Source: Tropicimonas_B omnivorans
Lineage (GTDB): Bacteria > Pseudomonadota > Alphaproteobacteria > Rhodobacterales > Rhodobacteraceae
Assembly (NCBI RefSeq): GCF_031846565.1
Contig: NZ_JAVRHL010000003.1
Location: 496,001-560,000, forward strand
Reading direction: 5' to 3'
DNA length: 64,000 bases
Made by a program: the position numbers and the translations under genes
Shown here: piece after piece, positions 32,755 to 41,421 of the stretch
Layout: each line of letters begins with the position of its first letter
Position numbering within the stretch: position 1 is the first letter of the stretch
The notes under the pieces: generated by a model
Databases searched by the model: none
The model's input: the letters and a program-made list of their open reading frames with translations, nothing else
Told to the model about the DNA's origin: nothing

Positions 32755-34140
32755 TCAGGCGAGCATGCCGATCGGATTCTCCAGATGGCCGACGATGGCT
32801 TTCAGGAGCTCCGCGCCGAGGGCACCGTCGATGACCCGGTGATCGACGGAGAGCGTGACGGACATGACCGTCGCCGTGGTCAGCTCACCGTCTTCGCCCA
32901 CGATCGGCTTCTTCACGCCTGCGCCGACGGCGAGGATCGCGCCGTGGGGCGGGTTGATGACGGCGTCGAAGTTGTCGATCCCGAACATCCCGAGATTGGA
33001 GATCGCGAAGCTGCCGCCCTGATATTCCTGCGGCTGTAGCTTGCGGTCGCGGGCCCGGGCGGCGAGGTCCTTCATCTGGGCGCTGAGCGAGGACAGCGTG
33101 CGGCTCTCGGCATCGCGCAGGACCGGGGTGAAGAGACCGCCCTCGATGGCCACGGCCACCGCCACGTCGGACGGTTTCAGCTTCAGGATCCGGTCTCCGG
33201 CCCAGACGGCATTGGCGTCCGGCACCTCCTGCAGGGCCAACGCGCAGGCCTTGATAATGAAGTCGTTGACCGACAGCTTCACACCGCGCGCTTCGAGCTG
33301 CTTGTTCAGCGTGGAGCGGAATTTCAGCAGGGCATCGAGCTTGATGTCCCGGCGGAGATAGAAGTGCGGGATGGTCTGCTTGGCTTCGGTCAGGCGCTGG
33401 CCGATGACCTTGCGCATCCCGTCGAGCTTGACCTCCTCGGTCTCCCGGTCGGCATACATCTTGAGGACGGCATCCGTGCCGGGGCCGGACGGGGCTGCCT
33501 GCGGCGCCGGGGCGGCACCCGGTGCGGACTTGGGAGCATCTCCGGACGCGGCCTTCTGCGGCTGCGCCTCGGCGCCCTCCACGTCAGCCTTCACGATGCG
33601 GCCCTTGGGGCCGGAGCCCTTGAGCTGCGACAGGTCCAGGCCCTTGTCCTTCGCGATCCGGCGGGCGAGGGGGGAGGCGAAGATGCGCTCGCCGTCCTCG
33701 CGGGAGGCGGAAGCGGAGCCGGTCGGGGCCTTGGCAGGCGCGCCGCCTTCGTCCTTGGCCCCGGCGCCGCTATCGGGCATCGGGCCGCGGCCATACCCCT
33801 TTACCGGCTCGGTGTCCTCGGAAGAGCCGGCAGGCTCGACATGGGAGGACGCGTCGCCTTTGGGCGCGGAGGTCTCGCCGATGTCGTCCTTGCTTTCGCC
33901 TTCCTCGAGGAGGACGGCGATGGGCGTGTTCACCTTCACACCCTCGGTGCCTTCCTCGATCAGGATCTTGCCGACGGTGCCTTCGTCCACCGCCTCGAAC
34001 TCCATCGTGGCCTTGTCGGTCTCGATTTCGGCCAGGAGGTCGCCGGAGGAGACGGTGTCCCCTTCCTTCACAAGCCACTTGGAGAGAGTGCCCTCTTCCA
34101 TGGTGGGCGACAGCGCGGGCATCAGGATTTCGGTGGGCAT
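32755..34140 (-). CDS. pdhC: Pyruvate dehydrogenase E2, dihydrolipoamide acetyltransferase
   Basis: Core subunit of the pyruvate dehydrogenase complex; transfers acetyl from lipoamide to CoA. The 461-residue product has one N-terminal lipoyl domain (residues 1-78, lipoyl Lys in ETDKATMEFE). A Gly/Ala/Glu-rich linker leads to an E3/E1-binding domain near 155-190 (ASPLARRIAKDKGLDLSQLKGSGPKGRI). The catalytic domain starts near 235, with His434 in DHRVIDGALGAELL. It is the last gene of the reverse pdhA-pdhB-small-pdhC operon. The lipoyl-domain DNA is nearly identical to that of pdhB. No lipoamide dehydrogenase gene is visible next to it. Confidence 0.97.
   Translation of the reverse strand: MPTEILMPALSPTMEEGTLSKWLVKEGDTVSSGDLLAEIETDKATMEFEAVDEGTVGKILIEEGTEGVKVNTPIAVLLEEGESKDDIGETSAPKGDASSHVEPAGSSEDTEPVKGYGRGPMPDSGAGAKDEGGAPAKAPTGSASASREDGERIFASPLARRIAKDKGLDLSQLKGSGPKGRIVKADVEGAEAQPQKAASGDAPKSAPGAAPAPQAAPSGPGTDAVLKMYADRETEEVKLDGMRKVIGQRLTEAKQTIPHFYLRRDIKLDALLKFRSTLNKQLEARGVKLSVNDFIIKACALALQEVPDANAVWAGDRILKLKPSDVAVAVAIEGGLFTPVLRDAESRTLSSLSAQMKDLAARARDRKLQPQEYQGGSFAISNLGMFGIDNFDAVINPPHGAILAVGAGVKKPIVGEDGELTTATVMSVTLSVDHRVIDGALGAELLKAIVGHLENPIGMLA
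33877..34140. repeat. Lipoyl-domain direct repeat, copy in pdhC
   Basis: The first 88 codons of pdhC match the first 88 codons of pdhB (35619-35882) at most protein positions and, by eye, at roughly nine of ten bases. The long direct repeat lies 1.7 kb from its partner in the same orientation and reflects domain duplication. Confidence 0.85.
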
Positions 34141-34206
34141 CTCAGCTCTCTCCCTCGGCGGGGCGATCGGTCATGGACGAACGGTCGGACGTGCGGGCGG
34201 GGCGGC

Positions 34207-34476
34207 TCATGCGTACCCCTCCCCGGTTTCCTCGACGAATACGCGGCCCCAGGGCTCGCGAACGGTTCCGCCGGTTTCCCGCGCCGTCACGGCACCGAGG
34301 ATGTGGGCGAGGTTGTCGCGGATCCAGAGGACGCGCTCCCCGTCCGTCGCCGCTTCCCCCAGCTCGTCATCGAGGAAATCGGCGGGAACGATCGCACGGT
34401 AGCGATTGTCGAGCCCGTCGAGGCGCAGCGCGAAGGCGCCGTTCCCCAGGGGCATGATCTGCTCGTCTTCTGCCAT
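34207..34476 (-). CDS. Small protein between pdhB and pdhC, function unknown
   Basis: An 89-residue acidic protein encoded between the E1-beta and E2 genes: 14 bp after pdhB and 66 bp before pdhC. The stretch RYRAIVPADFLDDELGEAA followed by WIRDNLAHILGAVTAR resembles small DUF1488-like proteins, a weak match made by eye. It has no membrane segment or signal peptide. The operon position suggests a PDH accessory role, but nothing in the sequence shows it. The reading frame is compact and well spaced, so I treat it as a real gene. Confidence 0.7.
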   Translation of the reverse strand: MAEDEQIMPLGNGAFALRLDGLDNRYRAIVPADFLDDELGEAATDGERVLWIRDNLAHILGAVTARETGGTVREPWGRVFVEETGEGYA

Positions 34477-34490
34477 GATCGGCCCCCTTG

Positions 34491-35882
34491 TCAGCGGTAG
34501 GTTACGGCGTGGACGGCATCGAGGACTTCCTGCGTCGTCGTCAGCGCCAGCTTTTCGAGGTTGGCAGCATACGGCATCGGAACGTCCTTGCCGGTGCAGT
34601 TGATCACCGGGGCATCGAGGTAATCGAAGGCGTTCTGCATGATGTAGGCGGACAGGTGATTGCCGATGGAGCAGACCGGGAAGCCTTCCTCGACCGTCAC
34701 GCAGCGGTTGGTCTTCTTCACGCTCTCGATGAGCGTGTCGTAGTCCAGCGGCCGCAGGGTGCGCAGGTCGATCACCTCGGCCTCGATCCCGTCCTCGACG
34801 AGCTTCTCGGCCGCTTCGAGAGCGTAGGTCATGCCGATGCCGAAGCTGACGATGGTGACGTCCGTCCCCTCGCGCCAGATCTTGGCCTTGCCGAAGGGGA
34901 CGGTGTGATCCTCGATGTCCGGGACGTCGAAGGTGCGGCCGTAGAGGATCTCGTTCTCGAGGAAGACGACGGGGTTGGGGTCCCGGACGGCGGTCTTCAG
35001 GAGGCCCTTGGCATCAGCCGCGGAATAGGGCTGGACGACCTTCAGGCCCGGCACGGAGGAGTACCATGCCGCGTAGTCCTGACTGTGCTGCGCGCCCACG
35101 CGGGCGGCGGCGCCGTTCGGGCCGCGGAAGACCATCGGGCAGCCCATCTGGCCGCCGGCCATGTAGAGCGTCTTGGCGGCGGAGTTGATGATCTGGTCCA
35201 TCGCCTGCATGGCGAAGTTGAAGGTCATGAACTCGACGATGGGCCGCAGGCCGCCGAAGGCCGCGCCGACGCCGAGACCGGCGAATCCGTGCTCCGTGAT
35301 GGGCGTGTCGATCACGCGGCGGTCGCCGAACTCATCGAGCAGGCCTTGGGTGATCTTGTAGGCGCCCTGGTACTCGGCGACCTCCTCACCCATGACGAAG
35401 ACCGCGCCGTCGCGGCGCATTTCCTCGGCCATCGCGTCCCGCAGCGCCTCGCGCACGGTCTGCTGCTTGAACTTGGTGCCTTCGGGCAGTTCGGATTCCA
35501 CCGGCCTGCTTTCCTTCGGCTTCGCCGGGGCAGGGTGGTCCTTGCCGCCCGCGGGCGCTGTTTCGGAGCTCTGCTCCTTGTCGGAGGGCGCCGCGGCGGA
35601 GCCCTTGCCGGACGCATCTTCGATGTCGTCCGCGCTTTCGCCCTCCTCGAGGAGGACGGCGATGGGCGTGTTCACCTTAACGCCCTCGGTGCCTTCCTCG
35701 ATCAGGATCTTGCCGATGGTGCCTTCGTCGACGGCTTCGAATTCCATCGTGGCCTTGTCGGTCTCGATCTCGGCTAGGATGTCGCCGGAAGAGACGGTGT
35801 CGCCTTCCTTCACCAGCCATTTGGCTAGGGTGCCCTCCTCCATGGTGGGGGAGAGGGCGGGCATGAGTACTTCTGTCGCCAT
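34491..35882 (-). CDS. pdhB: Pyruvate dehydrogenase E1 beta with N-terminal lipoyl domain
   Basis: Beta subunit of the thiamine-diphosphate E1 that decarboxylates pyruvate. The 463-residue product is longer than usual because a lipoyl domain (1-78, Lys in ETDKATMEFE) and a linker precede the transketolase-like beta part. That part starts near residue 140 with TVREALRDAMAEEMRRDGAVF. Other conserved parts are GAYKITQGLLDEFG and the C-terminal TVEEGFPVCSIGNHL. This fusion is normal in Rhodobacterales and rhizobia. The start is 16 bp after the pdhA stop. Confidence 0.97.
   Translation of the reverse strand: MATEVLMPALSPTMEEGTLAKWLVKEGDTVSSGDILAEIETDKATMEFEAVDEGTIGKILIEEGTEGVKVNTPIAVLLEEGESADDIEDASGKGSAAAPSDKEQSSETAPAGGKDHPAPAKPKESRPVESELPEGTKFKQQTVREALRDAMAEEMRRDGAVFVMGEEVAEYQGAYKITQGLLDEFGDRRVIDTPITEHGFAGLGVGAAFGGLRPIVEFMTFNFAMQAMDQIINSAAKTLYMAGGQMGCPMVFRGPNGAAARVGAQHSQDYAAWYSSVPGLKVVQPYSAADAKGLLKTAVRDPNPVVFLENEILYGRTFDVPDIEDHTVPFGKAKIWREGTDVTIVSFGIGMTYALEAAEKLVEDGIEAEVIDLRTLRPLDYDTLIESVKKTNRCVTVEEGFPVCSIGNHLSAYIMQNAFDYLDAPVINCTGKDVPMPYAANLEKLALTTTQEVLDAVHAVTYR
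35619..35882. repeat. Lipoyl-domain direct repeat, copy in pdhB
   Basis: Partner of the pdhC copy at 33877-34140, with the same orientation and reading frame. High DNA identity over about 264 bp makes it a possible site for recombination or gene conversion within the operon. Confidence 0.85.
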
Positions 35883-35898
35883 GGTTCTGGTTCTCTCC

Positions 35899-36933
35899 TC
35901 AGGCGTCCTGCGGGGCCACGTCGGCGTAGATGTCGGTATAGAGCTGGTCGGGATCGGGCTCCGGGCTCTCGCGGGCGAACTCGGCGGCCTCGTTGATGAC
36001 CTCCTTGGTCTCCTTGTCGACAGCCTTCAGCTCGTCCTCGGAGGCATGATCGCCGTCGAGAAGACGCTTGCGGACCTGCTCGATCGGGTCGCGCTCCTCC
36101 CGCATCTTCTGCACCTCGTCGCGGGTGCGGTACTTGGCGGGGTCGGACATCGAGTGCCCGCGGTAGCGATAGGTCATCACCTCGAGGATGTAGGGGCCTT
36201 CGCCCGCGCGGCAGTTCTCGACCGCCCGGCGGCCGGCCTCGCGCACGGCGAGCACGTCCATCCCGTCGACTTCCTCGCCCGGAATGCCGTAGGCCGCACC
36301 GCGCTCCCAGAGGGATTTCGACTTGGTGGCGCGCTTCACCGAGGTGCCCATGGCGTACTGGTTGTTCTCGATGACGAAGACCACCGGCAGGTCCCACAGC
36401 TCGGCCATGTTGTAGGTCTCGTAGACCTGACCCTGGTTCGCCGCGCCGTCCCCGAAATAGGTGAAGGTGACGTTGTCGGTGCCGTTGTACTTGTCGGAGA
36501 AGGCGAGGCCAGCGCCGATCGGGACGTTGGCGCCGACGATGCCGTGACCGCCGTAGAAGTCCTTCTCCTTGGAGAACATGTGCATCGAGCCGCCCTTGCC
36601 CTTGGAGTAGCCGTCGCGGCGCCCCGTGAGCTCGGCCATCACGCCCTTGGGGTCCATGCCGCAAGCGAGCATGTGACCGTGGTCGCGGTAGGTGGTGATG
36701 CGTTTGTCGCCGTCCTTCGCCGCGGCCTCGAGCCCGACGACGACGGCTTCCTGGCCGATATAGAGGTGGCAGAAGCCACCGATCAGGCCCATGCCGTAGA
36801 GCTGGCCGGCCTTCTCCTCGAACCGGCGGATCAGGAGCATGTCCTTGTAGTACTGGAGAAGCTCGTCCTTCGTGGCATCGGGCGGCGTCTTGCCCGAGCT
36901 TTTGCTGCGTGATGTCGTGCTTCGTGCGGCCAT
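35899..36933 (-). CDS. pdhA: Pyruvate dehydrogenase E1 alpha
   Basis: Alpha subunit of E1, carrying most of the thiamine-diphosphate site. The 344-residue product begins with a basic, Ser-rich tail and then has DMLLIRRFEEKAGQLYGMG and GGFCHLYIGQEAVVVGLE. The TPP-binding motif runs from GDGAANQG to NN (VIENNQYAMG). The phosphorylation-loop region is YRYRGHSMSDPAKYR. It heads the operon pdhA-pdhB-small gene-pdhC. An inverted repeat at 36962-36976 in the upstream AT-rich stretch may take part in control. Confidence 0.97.
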   Translation of the reverse strand: MAARSTTSRSKSSGKTPPDATKDELLQYYKDMLLIRRFEEKAGQLYGMGLIGGFCHLYIGQEAVVVGLEAAAKDGDKRITTYRDHGHMLACGMDPKGVMAELTGRRDGYSKGKGGSMHMFSKEKDFYGGHGIVGANVPIGAGLAFSDKYNGTDNVTFTYFGDGAANQGQVYETYNMAELWDLPVVFVIENNQYAMGTSVKRATKSKSLWERGAAYGIPGEEVDGMDVLAVREAGRRAVENCRAGEGPYILEVMTYRYRGHSMSDPAKYRTRDEVQKMREERDPIEQVRKRLLDGDHASEDELKAVDKETKEVINEAAEFARESPEPDPDQLYTDIYADVAPQDA

Positions 36934-37212
36934 GTTTCGCGAACCCCTGCAACGAAATAGTTTAGTGCTTAACTAATCCGTAGCAGACCCCTCGCTACCC
37001 TGCATCCCCAAAAACGCGACCCTCCCGGCAAGCGCATTCCTGATCTGCGGCTGGCGGGACCGGACCCTCCCGGATCTGGGCCCGGATCGTGCCCGCGCGT
37101 CCTGTGCCGGCGGGCACATCACCAGTTCGTCAGTGGAGCGCGGGACTGGTTGCCAAATATACACCTCCTCTGAGCTATGGTGATCACCGGTTGAGTGCGA
37201 GGGAGGATTTTC
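36934..37212. other. Intergenic region between pdhA and the kinase leader
   Basis: This divergent region of about 280 bp holds the pdhA upstream AT-rich stretch with its inverted repeat. A GC-rich middle without coding signs follows. At 37179-37188 lies the 10-bp palindrome GGTGATCACC; a second GGTGATCAC occurs near 37302. I see no further gene here. Confidence 0.5.
36962..36976. promoter_or_regulatory. Inverted repeat upstream of pdhA
   Basis: TTAGT-GCTTA-ACTAA lies in a short AT-rich stretch (36955-36977) about 30 bp upstream of the pdhA start. It is suitable as part of a promoter or an operator. No regulator could be assigned. Confidence 0.35.
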
Positions 37213-37431
37213 ATGTCAGTTGCCCATCTTTCGCTCCATTTGTCCCATAGGCAGGTCCTGTGTGCGCCTCGAACGGCCCTTGGAGCGGACCTCTCCGGAC
37301 TGGTGATCACGATGAACAATCTGCCCTCGTCCTCACGGGGATCCATATTCGGCGAAGACGCCGGGCAGCGTCCGGGCAGCGTCCGCCCGGCGCGGGGCGC
37401 TGCGCGGCCTGACGCGGCATCTTTTCGATGA
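37213..37431 (+). CDS. Candidate leader ORF coupled to the histidine kinase
   Basis: A 72-residue frame starting at ATG 37213 with a very good Shine-Dalgarno (GGGAGGA, spacing five) and ending at TGA 37429-37431, which overlaps the kinase start as ATGA. The peptide (MSVAHLSLHLSHRQVL...) is unlike any family I know, and its second half is Arg/Pro/Gly-rich. It may be a translated leader that delivers ribosomes to the kinase start, which itself lacks a Shine-Dalgarno, or a genuine small protein. Coding cannot be proven from one sequence. Confidence 0.4.
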   Translation: MSVAHLSLHLSHRQVLCAPRTALGADLSGLVITMNNLPSSSRGSIFGEDAGQRPGSVRPARGAARPDAASFR

Positions 37432-39221
37432 TGTGCCTGCGGTCGTTCGGATACAGCGGCGAGCTGCTCGTGGCCGGCCTGATCTTCGCAGTCTTCCTGG
37501 CGGTGACGATCTGGACATGGCGGCGCCCGTTCGGACCGGGTCATGTGCTTTTCCGGGTCAGCAACGTTTCGCTCCTGGCCTGGATCGGGCTGTCAGCGAT
37601 CCAGATTTCGGCGCTGGCGATCGAGTGTCAGATCTTCTGGATGTCCCTGACGGCGCCCGCAATCACGGTCCTCGTGACCTCCTGGACATTCTACCTGATC
37701 GAGTTCGGCCCGGTCAGACTGTTCCGCGGCGCCAGATGGCGGGGGCCGTATCTCGCCGCCGCGGGGCTTCTGGCGTTCGCCATCGGGGCGACAAATCACT
37801 GGCACAACGCCATGGTGACGGACCAGTCCGCGGCGGCCTGGATCGGCGGCAGGCTTGCCGTCGTCATCGACCGCGGTCCGCTCTTCCATCTCATCATCGC
37901 TCACAATTACACGTGGATCGTGGTGGCGACCGTGGTGTCCGTTGTGGGTTTCAGGCAGGTGAATCCAGCGTTCCGGCCCCTGTTTGCCTCGCTGCTTGCG
38001 ATGACGGTTCTGCCGGTGGCGGCGAATATCGGCTACAACCTTTTCGGGATTACGGTGTTCGGCGTCGATCCGACGCCGTTCTCGATGGTCGCCTCGATCG
38101 TCACCTATGCCTGGGTTTTCGTCAACGGGCGGGCGCTGACGGCGGAGGTCGTGGGGGAGCGGCACCTGTTCCGGGCTGCCGAGGCGATCATGATCATCTG
38201 CGACAGGTCCGGCGAGATCACCTCGGCCAATCCCTACGCGCAGGACTATCTCGACGGGCCGCACGGGGCGGACGTCCGCGGCATCGTCCAGCGATTGACC
38301 GGGGATCTCATCGACGGGACGGGCATTCACTCCGACCGCCACGAACGCCTGGGGGAACGGGCCTTCCGTCCGCACGCGACCCTCATCGAGGACCCCGTCC
38401 ATCCCAGCCGTCCGTTCCTCGGGTGGACGTTGACCCTGGTCGATGTCACCGAGGAGGAGGAGGCCGCGGCGGCCCTCCTCGCGGCGAAGGAGCAGGCGGA
38501 ACAGGTGTCCAGGCTGCAGGCCCAGCTCATCTCCGTGATCAGCCACGAGCTCCGAACACCGCTGACCTCCATCAGCGGGACCCTCGATCTGCTCAATGCC
38601 GGCGTGATGGGACCGCTCGCCGAGCCGGGGAAACAGGGCGTCGCCGTGGCCCGGCGCAACTGCGCCCGGCTCACCCGGCTCATCAACGACCTTACGAACG
38701 CGCAGCAGATCGAGGCGAGGGAGCTCACCCCCGACTACGAGCTCGTCGAACTGGGCGAGATCGTCGCAGCCACCCTCAAGGCGATGGAGGAGGAGGCCCG
38801 GCAGTGCCAGGTGGAGTTCGCGTTCGATCCGGGCCCAGGATCGTGCGAGGTCCTGGCCGACCGCGTCCATCTCGCACATGCACTGAGCAACGTGCTGTCC
38901 AATGCCCTGAAGTTCTCCCCCACCGGCGGAACGGTTTCGGTCTGCGTCCTCTGCCGTGACGGATACGCCGATATCCAGGTTCGCGATCAGGGGCCGGGAA
39001 TCCCGGAAGGATCGGAGGACCAGGTGTTCGGCCGGTTCGTCCAGCTCGACAGCTCGGCGACGCGGAGCTACGAGGGCACGGGCCTCGGCATGAACATCTC
39101 GCGCCTCATGATGGAGCAGATGGACGGGGAGATCTTCTACGACGCCGCGCCCGGTGGCGGCACGATCTTCCATATCCGGCTTCCGGAAGCCGCGCCTCAA
39201 AAGCTCTATGCCGTGTCCTGA
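37428..39221 (+). CDS. Sensor histidine kinase with 7TM N terminus
   Basis: A 597-residue membrane kinase. The first 235 or so residues form seven hydrophobic helices of the histidine-kinase N-terminal 7TM type. A PAS-like region follows (FRAAEAIMIICDRSGEITSAN, about 240-350), then a short coiled coil. The HisKA domain has phospho-acceptor His373 in ISHELRTPL. The HATPase domain shows the N box NVLSNALKFSPTGG, the G1 box DQGPGIPEG and the G2 box GTGLGMNISRLMMEQM. No receiver domain is fused and no response regulator gene is adjacent, so its partner is encoded elsewhere. The signal is unknown. Start ATG 37428 is coupled to a leader frame. Confidence 0.93.
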   Translation: MMCLRSFGYSGELLVAGLIFAVFLAVTIWTWRRPFGPGHVLFRVSNVSLLAWIGLSAIQISALAIECQIFWMSLTAPAITVLVTSWTFYLIEFGPVRLFRGARWRGPYLAAAGLLAFAIGATNHWHNAMVTDQSAAAWIGGRLAVVIDRGPLFHLIIAHNYTWIVVATVVSVVGFRQVNPAFRPLFASLLAMTVLPVAANIGYNLFGITVFGVDPTPFSMVASIVTYAWVFVNGRALTAEVVGERHLFRAAEAIMIICDRSGEITSANPYAQDYLDGPHGADVRGIVQRLTGDLIDGTGIHSDRHERLGERAFRPHATLIEDPVHPSRPFLGWTLTLVDVTEEEEAAAALLAAKEQAEQVSRLQAQLISVISHELRTPLTSISGTLDLLNAGVMGPLAEPGKQGVAVARRNCARLTRLINDLTNAQQIEARELTPDYELVELGEIVAATLKAMEEEARQCQVEFAFDPGPGSCEVLADRVHLAHALSNVLSNALKFSPTGGTVSVCVLCRDGYADIQVRDQGPGIPEGSEDQVFGRFVQLDSSATRSYEGTGLGMNISRLMMEQMDGEIFYDAAPGGGTIFHIRLPEAAPQKLYAVS

Positions 39222-39306
39222 GAGCCGGGCCTGAGCGCCGCGCCGAAAGGGCACGCACGGTGATCTGTGATGGAGCCGGGAAACCCGGCCACCCCCCGGG
39301 ACCGGC

Positions 39307-39609
39307 CTAGTCGAAGATGACTTCGTCGGCGCGGACGAGGCCGAGGACGGACCGGGCCTGCTGATCGAGAAGGTCGATGTCGAGATACGAGTCGGACAGA
39401 CGGTGCGTCTTGTTCTCGAGCGCGGCCACCTGGGCCTCCAGCTCGATCCGCTCGCGTTCAAGCGACCGTGTGGCCGCGTCGATCTCCATGCGCCGGAACA
39501 GACCGTAATCGCCCTGAACCGCCGCGAAGGTGAAATAGGCGCCGAGCGCCATTGCCAGCGTGAAGAACACCGCAGCGCCCACGCCGGGCCTCTTGCCCTT
39601 GCCGCCCAT
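39307..39609 (-). CDS. FtsB/DivIC-like septum formation initiator
   Basis: A 100-residue bitopic protein with a basic cytoplasmic tail (MGGKGKRPGV), one membrane helix (about 11-29, AAVFFTLAMALGAYFTFAAV) and a periplasmic coiled coil (AATRSLERERIELEAQVAALEN). It ends with LLDQQARSVLGLVRADEVIF, a hallmark of the FtsB/DivIC family in alphaproteobacteria. It likely joins the FtsQLB-type divisome complex. ATG 39609 is chosen because family members start just before the helix; the frame stays open upstream. It converges with the kinase gene. Confidence 0.88.
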   Translation of the reverse strand: MGGKGKRPGVGAAVFFTLAMALGAYFTFAAVQGDYGLFRRMEIDAATRSLERERIELEAQVAALENKTHRLSDSYLDIDLLDQQARSVLGLVRADEVIFD

Positions 39610-39798
39610 CTGGAAATCCGCCTCTGCCACATGCCTCGGGGCCGCCTCGTTGCTCGGGTGGCCTTTGGGCAGAAGATGCCACAGGGCGGCGCGATTGCCA
39701 ATCGCGATCGTGACCCATGCTGCCCCCTGCATTTCGCCTTGCGCGCGCGCGCAGGCCGACTAGCCTTTAAGTTGAGGGAACAGGAGGAACGCGCGGCC

Positions 39799-41418
39799 AT
39801 GCCACTACCACCTCTCAGCGATCTGGGGAGCCACGAGGTCACGAACCAACCCGGCGCGCCCGCCGATCTCGATCTCTGGGCGACGGATGCGCCCTTCCGG
39901 GATCACGTTGCGAGGTCCGGCGCGGATACCGCTCCCCTGATGCGGCTCGGCGCTGAGCTCGGACGGGAGGAATGGCGCGACAAAGCCCGCGCGGCGAACC
40001 GTAATGCGCCCGAGCTGCGCCTGTTCGACCGGGCCGGGCGGCGGCTCGACGAGGTTGCCTTTCACCCCGCCTACCACGACTTTCTTACGCTCGGCCTCGA
40101 GGCGGGCTACGCCGCCCGCGCCTGGTCCCGCGCGCCCGGCGGTCATGCGACCCATGCCGGCATCGTGTACCTGATGAGCCAGGTCGAGCCGGGCGTCTGC
40201 TGCCCCATGACGATGAGCTATGCCGCCGTGCCGGCTCTTGCGGCGGACGAGGCGCTGGAGGCGCTCTGGGCGCCGCGCCTGACGGCCGCCGCCTACGATC
40301 CAGCCATCGCGCCGGTGACGCAAAAGCGCGCCGCCACGATGGGCATGGCGATGACGGAGAAGCAGGGCGGCTCCGACCTCCGCGCCACGATGACGCGCGC
40401 GGAAAAGGCGGACGGCGCATGGCGTCTGACGGGACACAAGTGGTTCTGCTCAGCGCCGATGTCCGACGGCTTCCTGACGCTGGCGCAGGCACCGGGCGGG
40501 CTGACCTGTTTCGTCGTGCCGCGCTGGACGGAGGAGGGCCGCAATGCCATCCGCCTGCAGCGCCTGAAGGACAAGCTCGGCAACCGCGCCAATGCGTCGG
40601 CCGAGATAGAGTATGCCGGCGCCCGCGCCCATCGCCTGGGGGAGGAGGGGGACGGCGTGCGGACGATCATCCGCATGGTCCACCACACCCGGCTCGACAC
40701 CGCCATTGCCCCGGCCGGCCTGATGCGCGCGGGGTTGGCGGAGGCGCTTCGCTGGTGTTCGGGGCGTACCGCCTTTCAGCGCAGCCTGATCGACGCGCCG
40801 CTCATGCAGACGGTGCTGGCCGATATCGCGCTCGACGTGGAGGGCGCGCTGGCGCTCGGCTTCCGTGTCGCGCAGGCCTTCGACGGGAAGACCGCCGAGG
40901 CGCGCGCCTTTGCCCGGATCGGTGTCGCGCTGGCGAAGTACCTGGCGAACAAACGCTGCCCCACGGTGCTTGCGGAAGCGATGGAGACGCTCGGCGGAAC
41001 GGGATACGTCGAGGATACGCCGCTTCCGATGCTCTACCGCGAAGCGCCGCTCAACGGGATCTGGGAAGGGTCGGGCAACGTGATCTGCCTCGACATCCTG
41101 CGCACCCTTGCTCGCGACCCTGAAGCCAAGGCCGCGCTCGACGCGGAACTCGACGGCGCGCGGGGGGCGGATCGACGCTACGATGCGGCGCTCGAGGCAA
41201 TGCGGGCCCGCTGGCCCGTCCCGCCGTCCGAGGGCGAGGCACGCGCCTTCGCCGAACGCGCGGCGTCGCTCCTGACCGCCGCGGTCTTGGCTCAACGGGC
41301 GCCGGCGGCCGTATCGGAGAGCTGGTGCGCCAGCCGGCTGGGGCAGGGGGATCGGGGGCTGACGCCGGGGTCGGCCGGCGGGATCGACGCGGCCGCGATC
41401 CTTGCACGGCTGACCTGA
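39799..41418 (+). CDS. AidB-type acyl-CoA dehydrogenase
   Basis: A 539-residue flavoprotein with the length and features of the AidB branch of acyl-CoA dehydrogenases. It shows the N-terminal extra domain (HEVTNQPGAPADLDLWATDAPF) and MGMAMTEKQGGSDLRAT in the FAD-binding beta domain. GHKWFCSAPMSDGFL and the C-terminal ETLGGTGYVEDTPLPMLYREAPLNGIWEGSGNV follow. E. coli AidB is induced by alkylating agents; the physiological substrate is still unclear and no ada gene is nearby. ATG 39799 has CAGGAGGA upstream. The gene converges with the next one, three bases apart. Confidence 0.92.
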   Translation: MPLPPLSDLGSHEVTNQPGAPADLDLWATDAPFRDHVARSGADTAPLMRLGAELGREEWRDKARAANRNAPELRLFDRAGRRLDEVAFHPAYHDFLTLGLEAGYAARAWSRAPGGHATHAGIVYLMSQVEPGVCCPMTMSYAAVPALAADEALEALWAPRLTAAAYDPAIAPVTQKRAATMGMAMTEKQGGSDLRATMTRAEKADGAWRLTGHKWFCSAPMSDGFLTLAQAPGGLTCFVVPRWTEEGRNAIRLQRLKDKLGNRANASAEIEYAGARAHRLGEEGDGVRTIIRMVHHTRLDTAIAPAGLMRAGLAEALRWCSGRTAFQRSLIDAPLMQTVLADIALDVEGALALGFRVAQAFDGKTAEARAFARIGVALAKYLANKRCPTVLAEAMETLGGTGYVEDTPLPMLYREAPLNGIWEGSGNVICLDILRTLARDPEAKAALDAELDGARGADRRYDAALEAMRARWPVPPSEGEARAFAERAASLLTAAVLAQRAPAAVSESWCASRLGQGDRGLTPGSAGGIDAAAILARLT

Positions 41419-41421
41419 GGG

